A DNA stretch of 48,718 nt from Saprospiraceae bacterium (lineage in GTDB: Bacteria > Bacteroidota > Bacteroidia > Chitinophagales > Saprospiraceae). The first letter of the stretch is position 1. Each line of letters starts with the position of its first letter. Of the stretch, positions 14,985 to 22,685 are shown one piece after another. The notes beneath the pieces are model-generated. The model did no database searches. It was not told where the DNA came from and saw nothing but the letters and a program-made list of their open reading frames with translations. The position numbers and the translations under genes were made by a program. Location: NCBI GenBank assembly GCA_013360405.1, contig JABWBR010000074.1, forward strand, positions 1-48,718, read 5' to 3'.

Positions 14985-16784
14985 ATGAAAAAAAATCCAT
15001 TACTACTTAACCTGATTTTTTTGCTGCTTTTTTATGCCGAAGGCGCCCAGGCGAACAGGGTAGATATGACCTTTGAGTGGCAAACGGACATGGAGTGGCA
15101 GGGTGTTACTGATCCTGCCGATGCCGGCGCGATTAACAACGCCGCTGTGCAGATTTCTGACAAACAAGTTCATTCTGCCAATGAAAATGAAAGGGTGAGC
15201 GGAGAAAAAACGATAGTTAGCGAATGTGATTTGACCAATTACCAATCTGCTACCAAGATCGGACCGGGTGATTTTCCTTACACGAGCCCTGGGTCGGGCA
15301 TAACAGTGAGTGCGGCATCCAATACCTCGGCTATAGGTAATGTCAATTATGATTGCGGGGGCAATACTTTTTCTACTTCGCCAATTGCCTGGTGGCTTAA
15401 TAGTAGCGGCAATGTAATTACGCTAACTTTTTCTGCTGCCGTGACCAATCTGTCTGTTGTAGTTAACGGTACGAACCTGGGTGAAATCTTTACTTTTACA
15501 GCTGCTTCAGGATCGATCAGCCTGGGCAATTTCTGTACGGCTGGTTTTACCGTTATCGGAGCTGGAAATCAACTGGAAGCGACCGGGATTTCTGCCGTCG
15601 GCACACTAATCAGCCTCTTTAACCCGACGGGATCTACAACTTATACGTTCACTCATAACGGCGTCGGAAACGGTTCCCGGATTACGCTGCTCGATTGTTT
15701 TTCATCGAATGTATCTCCTTGTGATACCTGGTATCGCGACATGGACGGCGACGGTTTCGGCGACCCCAATAATACGACGGTATCGTGCGTGCAGCCTGGC
15801 GGTTACGTGGCTGACGACACCGACTGCAACGACAACAATTCATCTATCTATCCTGGGGCGCCGGAGGTTTGCGACGGCTTGGACAATAACTGCGACGGCC
15901 AGGTTGACGAGGCGACAGGTTTCAATTCGCCGTGGGCCGGCAGCAATATCGGAGCGGGCGCAAACGGTTCATCCAGCCAGTCGTGTTCACCCGGAGCCAC
16001 CTTCAATCTGAGTACAAAAGGTTTCTCCACGCCGACAGGCGATGTAGGCCACATAGTATATCAGCAGTTGTGTGGCAATTCGTCCATAACAGCGCGTATT
16101 GCCGCCCTGAGCGGCGGCGGCTGGGTCGGCGTTACCATGAGAGAAAGCCTGGCAAGCGGCTCGAAGATGGTCGCTCTGAAAACGCAGTTGGCCAACTTTG
16201 GCATCCGTGAAGCCCGTGCTATTACCAATGCGCCCAAACAGTCGCAGAGTTTCCCGGCCACTTTGCTTCACGAATGGCTGCGCATTACGCGTAGCGGCAA
16301 TACCTTCCAGTATTTCATTTCTACCAACGGAACCAATTGGCAGTTGATAGGTACCGTAAATATTACCATGAGTTCGTGTTTGTATATCGGCATGTTTGTA
16401 GAAAGCATCAACGTTAATACTACTACGTCAGCCTCGTTTACCAATGTCAGCGTAAGCGGGGGTATTCAACCACTGGTGGTTTCGCCCGGAACGTCCGCGG
16501 CCGCAGCCGTAGACGTAGAGAAAATTCATGAATTTTCTCTACGGGAATTACAGGTTTACCCCAACCCGACAAACGGCCGGGTCAATATCGACCTGGGCGG
16601 CTATGCCGATCCCGTAGGCCGTATTCGGGTATTCGACGCTTTTGGCAGATTGATTATGCAGCATCCGTTGGATGGCGCTCCGTTACAGCAGCTTGTGATA
16701 AATGGTAAAGCCGGCGTTTATTTGCTTTCTATTGAAGTAGATGGTATGCCTCCCGTAAACAAGCGGGTGGTTATTCCGCACTAA
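14985..16784 (+). CDS. T9SS-secreted protein with MopE metal-binding motif and concanavalin-like domain
   Basis: A signal peptide (MKKNPLLLNLIFLLLFYAEGAQA) leads into a beta-rich N-terminal domain (about 75-240). A MopE-type putative metal-binding motif follows at about 247-309: WYRDMDGDGFGDP ... DDTDCNDNNSSIYPGAPEVCDGLDNNCDG. Next is a DUF1349/concanavalin-like region (about 315-495, QLCGNSSITARI...GWVGVTMRESL) that is paralogous to the displaced fragment at 21724-22551. It ends in a T9SS type A sorting domain (LQVYPNPTNGRVNIDLGG ... AGVYLLSIEVDG). The product is predicted to be exported and attached to, or released from, the cell surface. A 28-bp palindrome is inserted in frame just before the sorting domain (codes VEKIHEFSL). 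Confidence 0.88.
   Translation: MKKNPLLLNLIFLLLFYAEGAQANRVDMTFEWQTDMEWQGVTDPADAGAINNAAVQISDKQVHSANENERVSGEKTIVSECDLTNYQSATKIGPGDFPYTSPGSGITVSAASNTSAIGNVNYDCGGNTFSTSPIAWWLNSSGNVITLTFSAAVTNLSVVVNGTNLGEIFTFTAASGSISLGNFCTAGFTVIGAGNQLEATGISAVGTLISLFNPTGSTTYTFTHNGVGNGSRITLLDCFSSNVSPCDTWYRDMDGDGFGDPNNTTVSCVQPGGYVADDTDCNDNNSSIYPGAPEVCDGLDNNCDGQVDEATGFNSPWAGSNIGAGANGSSSQSCSPGATFNLSTKGFSTPTGDVGHIVYQQLCGNSSITARIAALSGGGWVGVTMRESLASGSKMVALKTQLANFGIREARAITNAPKQSQSFPATLLHEWLRITRSGNTFQYFISTNGTNWQLIGTVNITMSSCLYIGMFVESINVNTTTSASFTNVSVSGGIQPLVVSPGTSAAAAVDVEKIHEFSLRELQVYPNPTNGRVNIDLGGYADPVGRIRVFDAFGRLIMQHPLDGAPLQQLVINGKAGVYLLSIEVDGMPPVNKRVVIPH
16515..16542. repeat. Perfect 28-bp palindrome inside a coding region
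   Basis: gtagagaaaattca pairs with tgaattttctctac without a spacer. It starts exactly on a codon boundary and encodes VEKIHEFSL plus one base of the next codon, in the linker before the T9SS sorting domain. Outer and central bases match the intergenic palindrome at 12832-12859. Confidence 0.9.
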
Positions 16785-16799
16785 TTTTTGTAAAATAAT

Positions 16800-16972
16800 G
16801 TAACTATTTAGGTCGATTTTTAACGCAAAGTGCGCAAGGGAAACGCAAAGGTCGCTATCTAATACGTGACTATATTTAACCAATAGCGTACTTTGCGCCC
16901 CCTTTGCGAACCTTGCGTTTAAATAATCGCGCAAATACATGGCATTATCGGCTGGTGCACCTAAATAGTTAC
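16800..16972. mobile_element. MITE-like element, 173 bp, with 14-bp TIRs and 8-bp target duplication
   Basis: The terminal inverted repeats gtaactatttaggt (16800-16813) and acctaaatagttac (16959-16972) are perfect. They are flanked on both sides by aaaataat (16792-16799 and 16973-16980), an 8-bp target site duplication. The inside holds a long imperfect inverted repeat (aacgcaaagtgcgcaagg ... and ... ctttgcgaaccttgcgtt, with atagcg near the loop). No coding capacity. It sits between the stop of the T9SS gene and that gene's likely terminator hairpin. Confidence 0.85.
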
Positions 16973-16990
16973 AAAATAATATCATTATTT

Positions 16991-17031
16991 GCCGGGGTGT
17001 GCCGTAATATTCGGTACGCCCCGGCTTGTTT
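16991..17031 (+). terminator. GC-rich hairpin downstream of the MITE
   Basis: gccggggtgtgccg (16991-17004) pairs with cggtacgccccggc (17012-17025), allowing G-U pairs, and ttgttt follows. Likely the original terminator of the gene ending at 16784, now separated from it by the MITE. Confidence 0.6.
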
Positions 17032-17087
17032 GTGAAGAATGGTTGCCAGGGATTGGCTGCCGGTTATTGAAAATGACAAATAGGCCG

Positions 17088-18611
17088 TTAAAATGACTGA
17101 ATAAACTGCTCCAGATCGTCTTCTACATGCAATTCAAGGCGTTTGCGAAGGCGCTGCCGCCCTTTTTTGACGCTGTCTTTTGAAATACCCAGGGTTGAGG
17201 CTATTTCGGTAGTGTTAAATTTGAGCTTGATGAGCAACAGTAAACGCTCTTCGGCATTACTGAGTTTTGGAAAATCTTTTCGAAGGCGAAGCAAATAACC
17301 CGGATTTCCCTTTTCGAAGTAAGTTTTAAATAGTTCCCAATCCCTGTCGGTTAAAATGCGACTATTGTATAAGTAAAAGGTACTGTTTTCTTCATCGGCA
17401 ATAGATGTATTTTCGAGATGATCTGAGGGCGCTTCCGGCACTGGATATTGATCCTGGCCCGTAGCAGCTAATTGAGTGTTTTTTTCCAGTAGCAAGCGGG
17501 CAAATTCATTTAATTGGCGATGGTTTTCTTTCAGGTTTTTTTGAGAACGCAAAAGCTTTATTCGCCAACTCACAAGGAGAAAAATCGCAAATCCCGATAT
17601 CGCACTCCATAAAAAGAACATCCAATTGTGGCGATTCCGTTCGACCTGTTTTTCGGCTTTTAGCAAATCTATTTCAAATTGCTTTTCTCTTGTTTCGTAC
17701 CGAACCTGCAAATTGTGTAGCTCCTGTATGTCTTTTTCTTTGAAAATGGTATCCTTGAGCGCTTTGCCTTCCTTAAAAAGATCCAATGATTCTTTGTATT
17801 TGCCTTCGTTTTCGGCAATTTCCGAGAGGTGTTCAAGCGCCCTCGCCTGTATATGCCTTTGCTGTAAACTATCGGTAATCGCTTCCGCTTCAATCATATA
17901 ACTTTTGGCCTTCTCCCAATACCCCAGGTGTTTGTAGCAATCGCCCAAATTGACATACATGATGGCCAGTTGATCCAAATGCCCCGAGGCTTTCATAAAC
18001 AGGAGGGCGCTGTCGAGCAAAGGCAACGCCGAAGCCCAATCGCCGCCATCGCTATAGGTGAACGCCATCTGGTTGTATGCCGCGCACCGGCCCATTAGTG
18101 ATTCATCATTTTTGGTAATGTCAAACCCCTTGCGGGCTGTTTCAAGCCCTTTAGCGTGGTTGCCGGCGTGGGAGTAAAATGCAGAAAGCGTATAATATGC
18201 GCGGCCCACACGCGAGGAATCGCCACTGCGAAGATAGGCTTGCAACACGTTTTCCCCTATTTCGATAGAGGTATTCAATTCATTAAGGCGATCGTGTACG
18301 CAGGCCAGGTCGAGTTTGGAGTCGTAATAAGCGAACGAATCAGCTTCGGCAGCGGCAGCGTCGATAGATTGGTGAAACAATTCTACTGCCTTTTTATAAT
18401 CCCCCACCGCTATGGCAGAATCACCCTGCTGGTTGAGCCGGAACGCGGCCTTGTTTTCCATCAATTCGGCATAGGAAGCGGAGTCTACTTCCGAACTTTT
18501 TTTCGCTGCTTTCTCGTTTTGTTGAGCGGGCTCGCAATTGCTGAATAAGCTACTGATTGCTATTAATAGTATAGCTGACTGGCAAAACCGGGAAATTTCA
18601 ACTTTTTTCAT
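17088..18611 (-). CDS. Membrane-bound TPR regulator with C-terminal LuxR-type HTH
   Basis: The N-terminus is signal-peptide-like with a cysteine at position 26 (SSLFSNCEPAQ), so it may be a lipoprotein or a cleaved precursor. TPR helices fill about 45-300 (YYTLSAFYSHAGNHAKGLET, YVNLGDCYKHLGYWEKAKSY). A coiled coil leads to one transmembrane helix near 340-360 (MFFLWSAISGFAIFLLVSW), then a linker and a HTH at about 445-500 (LSNAEERLLLLIKLKFNTTEIASTLGISKDSVKKGRQRLRKRL). The topology puts TPRs outside the cytoplasm and the DNA-binding domain inside, a design known in Bacteroidota one-component regulators. It is divergent from the sortilin-like T9SS gene, which makes that gene a natural target candidate. 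Confidence 0.88.
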   Translation of the reverse strand: MKKVEISRFCQSAILLIAISSLFSNCEPAQQNEKAAKKSSEVDSASYAELMENKAAFRLNQQGDSAIAVGDYKKAVELFHQSIDAAAAEADSFAYYDSKLDLACVHDRLNELNTSIEIGENVLQAYLRSGDSSRVGRAYYTLSAFYSHAGNHAKGLETARKGFDITKNDESLMGRCAAYNQMAFTYSDGGDWASALPLLDSALLFMKASGHLDQLAIMYVNLGDCYKHLGYWEKAKSYMIEAEAITDSLQQRHIQARALEHLSEIAENEGKYKESLDLFKEGKALKDTIFKEKDIQELHNLQVRYETREKQFEIDLLKAEKQVERNRHNWMFFLWSAISGFAIFLLVSWRIKLLRSQKNLKENHRQLNEFARLLLEKNTQLAATGQDQYPVPEAPSDHLENTSIADEENSTFYLYNSRILTDRDWELFKTYFEKGNPGYLLRLRKDFPKLSNAEERLLLLIKLKFNTTEIASTLGISKDSVKKGRQRLRKRLELHVEDDLEQFIQSF

Positions 18612-18767
18612 GATAGGGACTAATGTTCGACACGTTTCACGAGGGAGCCAAAATAATCAAATTCAGGCTTTTTTCTTAAACATAACGCTTTGTACCCTTT
18701 TTTGTCCCCTTCTAATACTATTTATTTAGAAGCCAGTAATCATAAATTACATCGCAAAATTTTTTAT

Positions 18768-21725
18768 ATGAAACAAATATACGACGACCTGAGACTGGTG
18801 TTATTGTTGGTAGTAATGTTCGCTTTTTCGTCACTTTTCGGACAAAATTCCAATATCCAACGCGACACCGCCAATTACCCGTTTTGGACCCTGATGATGC
18901 AGGATCCAAACGCCAATTTCTATGCTACCCAAAGCGCTTTTTACAAGTATTGGGCCGACCGCAATACCAAAGTAAAAGGCAATGGCTACAAAGTTTTCAA
19001 GCGATGGGAGTATATCAATGAATTTCGAGTGCTGCCCGACGGACGCTTGCAGCCCCCGGGTTATGTGAAACGCATCTTCGATGAGTATTCCAGGAATCTG
19101 GCCGGTAATGAACTCAAAAATGCTACCTGCGACTGGTCTTTGATAGGTCCCACTACTTTACCCGCCAATGCAACGGTACAACCCAACGGTATGGGGCGTA
19201 TCAATGCCATCGCTTTTCACCCTACCGATGCCAATATTATCTATATAGGCGCCCCCGCCGGCGGTATCTGGAAAACTATCGACGGCGGCGCTACCTGGGC
19301 CAATTTGTCTTCAGATATGCCTACACTGGGCGTATCAGCTATTCTTATCCACCCCTCTAATCCCGATATTATCTACATCGGCTCCGGCGACCGCGACAGT
19401 GATGACGCTCCGGGCCTCGGTGTTTTCAAAAGCACCAACGGCGGAACTTCCTGGGTGCAAATGAATAACTCAATGGGCAACGCCAGGGTAGGCGCCCTGG
19501 CTATGAGCCCTGCCGACCCCGATATTATTATAGCCGCTACGAATATGGGGCTGTATCGAACCACTAATGGCGGAACTACCTGGAGCCAGCGTCTAACGAG
19601 CAGCCTCTGGAAAGATGTCAAATTTAAACCCGGCGACGCCAATATTGTTTATGCCGCATGGGGAGGCGTGCTTTACCGCTCTACCGACGCAGGTCTCAAC
19701 TGGTCCTCCGTGACCCTGCCCGCAACGGGCTCACGTATCGTCATAGGCGTAAGCCCCGACGACCCCAGTTATGTGTACCTGGCGCAAACCAACAGCTCTG
19801 ACGAAACCTTCGAAGGACTGATGCGTTCAACGGATAGCGGCCTTACGTTTACCATCATGTCTAATACCCCTAATATTTACGGCTATGCATGCGACGGCAG
19901 CGACGCAAGTAGCCAGGCTTGGTATGACTTGTGTATTAATGTCGACCCTAATAACGCCAATATCTTGTACGTTGGCGGTATCAATATCTGGAAAAGCACC
20001 GACGGCGGCGCTAACTGGGCCATCAGTTCTCACTGGGTCGGCAGTAGCTTTAGCGATCCCTGCGGCGGCGCCGCTTCCGTTCATGCCGACCAACACGCCC
20101 TGGAGTGGTCGCCCTTAAATGGAAGGCTCTACTGCGGCAATGACGGCGGAATATACTGGACCTCCGACGGCGGCACAATCTGGAATGATATTTCTTCCGG
20201 CATCGAAATCGCCCAGGTATATAAAATTGGCCAAAGCGCTACCAATCAGTCACTTGTACTTCATGGCTACCAGGATAACGGTACCTCATTGAGCAACAAC
20301 TCTTCCTTTACTACGGTGGGCGGTGGCGATGGATTTGAATGTATTATTGACTATTCCGATACAAATGTACGCTTTATTACTTTCCCCAATGGCGATATGT
20401 CCCGCTCTATGGGCGGAGGTTATTCTACCGTAGCAGGTGATGGCTCTAACGGAATTACCGAAAGCGGCGCTTTTTCTTCGCCTTTTATGCAGCATGTTAC
20501 TGATCCTAATACCCTGTTCGGCGGCTATAAAAATGTTTGGCGTACCAATAATGCCAAAGCCAGCCCCGCAAGCTCGGTTACCTGGTCGGCTATCTCTACC
20601 GGAGAATCAAGTACCTGCCGGGTGATTCAGCAATCAACCGCCGACCCCAATGTGCTCTACGCAGTTCGCTCCGGCAGCCTGCAACGCACCGATAATGCCA
20701 ATGCCGCAGCCGCTTCTGTGTCCTGGACTTCCTGCTCCCTTCCCGGCGGTTTTACCCCCACTGATATCGAAACACATCCCACCAACCCTAATATCGTTTA
20801 TGCTACGGCCGGTAATGGCGTTTATAAATCAATTGATAAAGGCGCCAACTGGACGGATATTTCCGGCAACCTGCCCGCCTTGTTTACCAATTGTCTGGTT
20901 TATGATAAAAATACGAACGAGGGACTTTATGTCGGTAATCAAACCGGTATTTGGTATAAAGACGCTAATATGGCCACCTGGATGACCTATGCCGCTTCTT
21001 TCCCTATTGTCGATGTTCGCGAAATTGAAATTTATTACGATGCGGCTAACCGCAATAATGAAAGGGTGAAAGCGGCTACTTACGGCCGAGGCGCCTGGGA
21101 GAATAAACTACTCTCCTCGCCCCCTGTATTAAATTGCGCCTCCGTGACCGCAGTTAACCTCACGCCTGATGCCGCAGGCTGTACCAATAATACCGACCTT
21201 ACTGCCCCCGTGGCCGTTGATAACTGCGACGGCAATATTGCAGGGGTGGGCGCCCGTAGCGACGCCGCGCCTATGAATGACCCCTGGCCTTTGGGCGCTA
21301 CAACAGTTACGTGGACTTTTACGGACGGCGTCGGAAGTTCTCACCAATGCATTCAAACCGTAACAGTAACCAATAACCTGTCGCCCACAATCACGGGCCC
21401 CACCTCGGTATGCAGCGGCGGCAGCGTGACGCTCGACGCCGGTGCGGGCTATAGCAGCTACGCCTGGTCGAACGGCGGAGGCAGCGGCCAGACGGCGACG
21501 TACAACAACGTGACAAGCGCTGCAACTTACTCGGTGACGGTCGGCGACGCCAACGGCTGTACAGGCAGCGATACGCATGATGTAAGCATCAGCCTTAACC
21601 TGTCGCCCACAATCACGGGCCCCACCTCGGTATGCAGCGGCGGCAGCGTGACGCTCGACGCCGGCGCGGGCTATAGCAGCTACTCCTGGTCGAACGGCGG
21701 AGGCAGCGGCCAAACGGCAACGTAA
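18768..21725 (+). CDS. Sortilin-like Asp-box (BNR) surface protein, truncated by a frameshift
   Basis: 985 residues from MKQIYDDLRLVLLLVVMF... (signal peptide ending SSLFGQ). At least eight Asp-box motifs of the type S/T-x-D/N-G-G-x-x-W appear between residues 185 and 700 (KTIDGGATW, KSTNGGTSW, RTTNGGTTW, KSTDGGANW, TSDGGTIW, KSIDKGANW), forming a beta-propeller as in VPS10/sortilin-like secreted proteins. A HYR-type domain follows, then one complete and one partial copy of a 74-residue Ig repeat (PTITGPTSVCSGGSVTLDAG). The frame stops at TAA 21723-21725 in the middle of the second repeat. The sorting domain lies in another frame just downstream. Restoring two bases (CA) at 21724/21725 rejoins them into 1261 residues. 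Confidence 0.88.
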   Translation: MKQIYDDLRLVLLLVVMFAFSSLFGQNSNIQRDTANYPFWTLMMQDPNANFYATQSAFYKYWADRNTKVKGNGYKVFKRWEYINEFRVLPDGRLQPPGYVKRIFDEYSRNLAGNELKNATCDWSLIGPTTLPANATVQPNGMGRINAIAFHPTDANIIYIGAPAGGIWKTIDGGATWANLSSDMPTLGVSAILIHPSNPDIIYIGSGDRDSDDAPGLGVFKSTNGGTSWVQMNNSMGNARVGALAMSPADPDIIIAATNMGLYRTTNGGTTWSQRLTSSLWKDVKFKPGDANIVYAAWGGVLYRSTDAGLNWSSVTLPATGSRIVIGVSPDDPSYVYLAQTNSSDETFEGLMRSTDSGLTFTIMSNTPNIYGYACDGSDASSQAWYDLCINVDPNNANILYVGGINIWKSTDGGANWAISSHWVGSSFSDPCGGAASVHADQHALEWSPLNGRLYCGNDGGIYWTSDGGTIWNDISSGIEIAQVYKIGQSATNQSLVLHGYQDNGTSLSNNSSFTTVGGGDGFECIIDYSDTNVRFITFPNGDMSRSMGGGYSTVAGDGSNGITESGAFSSPFMQHVTDPNTLFGGYKNVWRTNNAKASPASSVTWSAISTGESSTCRVIQQSTADPNVLYAVRSGSLQRTDNANAAAASVSWTSCSLPGGFTPTDIETHPTNPNIVYATAGNGVYKSIDKGANWTDISGNLPALFTNCLVYDKNTNEGLYVGNQTGIWYKDANMATWMTYAASFPIVDVREIEIYYDAANRNNERVKAATYGRGAWENKLLSSPPVLNCASVTAVNLTPDAAGCTNNTDLTAPVAVDNCDGNIAGVGARSDAAPMNDPWPLGATTVTWTFTDGVGSSHQCIQTVTVTNNLSPTITGPTSVCSGGSVTLDAGAGYSSYAWSNGGGSGQTATYNNVTSAATYSVTVGDANGCTGSDTHDVSISLNLSPTITGPTSVCSGGSVTLDAGAGYSSYSWSNGGGSGQTAT
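21375..21724 (+). repeat. Direct repeat of 222 bp (one full copy plus 128 bp)
   Basis: The copies begin with aacctgtcgcccacaatc at 21375 and 21597. They are nearly identical at DNA level, differing at only a few positions such as ggtgcg/ggcgcg and tacgcc/tactcc. Each unit codes for 74 residues of an Ig-like domain. The second copy stops at acgta, exactly where the frame is lost. Confidence 0.9.
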
Positions 21726-22551
21726 CAGTGCCTATTACGACGCCAATACGCAGTCGTTTACCCTCACCAGTACCAATTGCGATTATGGAACCCCTTTTTC
21801 CAGCGATGAAATGGCATTTCTACAGCGAACAATCTGTGGCAATGGCAGCGTAAAGGCAGAAGTAACCGACATTAGCGGCGGTTTGGGCTGGGCAGGCATC
21901 ATCATGCGTGAAAATAATGCCGGGGGCGCCAAAAAAGTGCAGTTGATGACCAATTTGAGCGCATTTAGCCGGCGCGAAGTGCGCTATAGTACCAATGGAA
22001 CGGCTTATCCGCAACAATTCCCCAGCCAACAGCGATACTGGTTATACCTGTTGCGTCTGGGCAACCAGTTCATCGGGTACGTATCAGTCAACGGCCTTCA
22101 ATGGTCGCAGGTAATGGCAGTGACTGTAAACATGAATAGTTGTATTGAGGTAGGACTCGTATTGACTAATTACCAACAAACACAGACTGTATCTGCAACG
22201 TTCTCAAATGTGAACGTGATCAACAACAATGGAAATTTGGCTGCTCCCGATGATGTCATCAGCATAGAGGCAATGGATGAAATATATACCCTGCCGCAGG
22301 TCAATGTATTTCCCAATCCGACCTCCGACGAGTTGAACATCGACTTGACGACTTACCTCGGTCGCAGCGTGTGCCTGGAATTATACAGCCTGGAGGGCAA
22401 ACTGGTTCAACTTACCGCGATAGACGAAGCACAGGCAATAGAGCACTTGAATCTTGCTGATTTCCATAGCGGCATGTATATGTTGAAAGTTAAATCAGAC
22501 GGTTTGCCTGATGTATTGCGAAAAGTTGCCCTCAATAGAAATTTAGATTAG
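21724..22551 (+). pseudogene. Out-of-frame 3' part of the sortilin-like gene (concanavalin-like domain and T9SS sorting domain)
   Basis: The frame reads NSAYYDANTQSFTLTSTNCDYG and then FLQRTICGNGSVKAEVTDISGG...IIMRENNAGG, a paralogue of the concanavalin-like domain in the protein at 14985-16784. It ends with a T9SS sorting domain (VNVFPNPTSDELNIDLTTYLG ... GMYMLKVKSDG). It has no signal peptide; the first ATG at 21811 falls inside the domain, so it cannot be an independent secreted protein. Its first residues (YNSAYY after repair) continue the repeat phrase GQTATYNNV of the gene upstream. It is therefore the severed C-terminus of that gene rather than a separate gene. Confidence 0.8.
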
Positions 22552-22561
22552 GGGATTACTG

Positions 22562-22596
22562 AAGCAGCCGGAATCAATACTCCGGCTGCTTTTTTT
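22562..22596 (+). terminator. Rho-independent terminator
   Basis: aagcagccgga (22562-22572) pairs with tccggctgctt (22581-22591), 11 bp with an 8-base loop, followed directly by T residues to 22596. Confidence 0.85.
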
Positions 22597-22685
22597 ATAA
22601 AATTAATTACGAGAGATATGTAACAAACCGCAACGTACGCGCATAAACCCTCAATTATTCACCAATTTGAAAACTTCATTACACT

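Noticed and set aside
16800-16972. tRNA or structured RNA gene in the folded intergenic region after the MopE-motif gene
   Set aside because: The fold is a long imperfect hairpin with terminal inverted repeats and a target duplication, which fits a MITE. No cloverleaf or anticodon arm could be drawn.
21811-22551. Independent gene starting at the ATG at 21811
   Set aside because: The ATG falls inside a domain, there is no signal peptide although a T9SS signal is present, and the upstream codons continue the broken gene.
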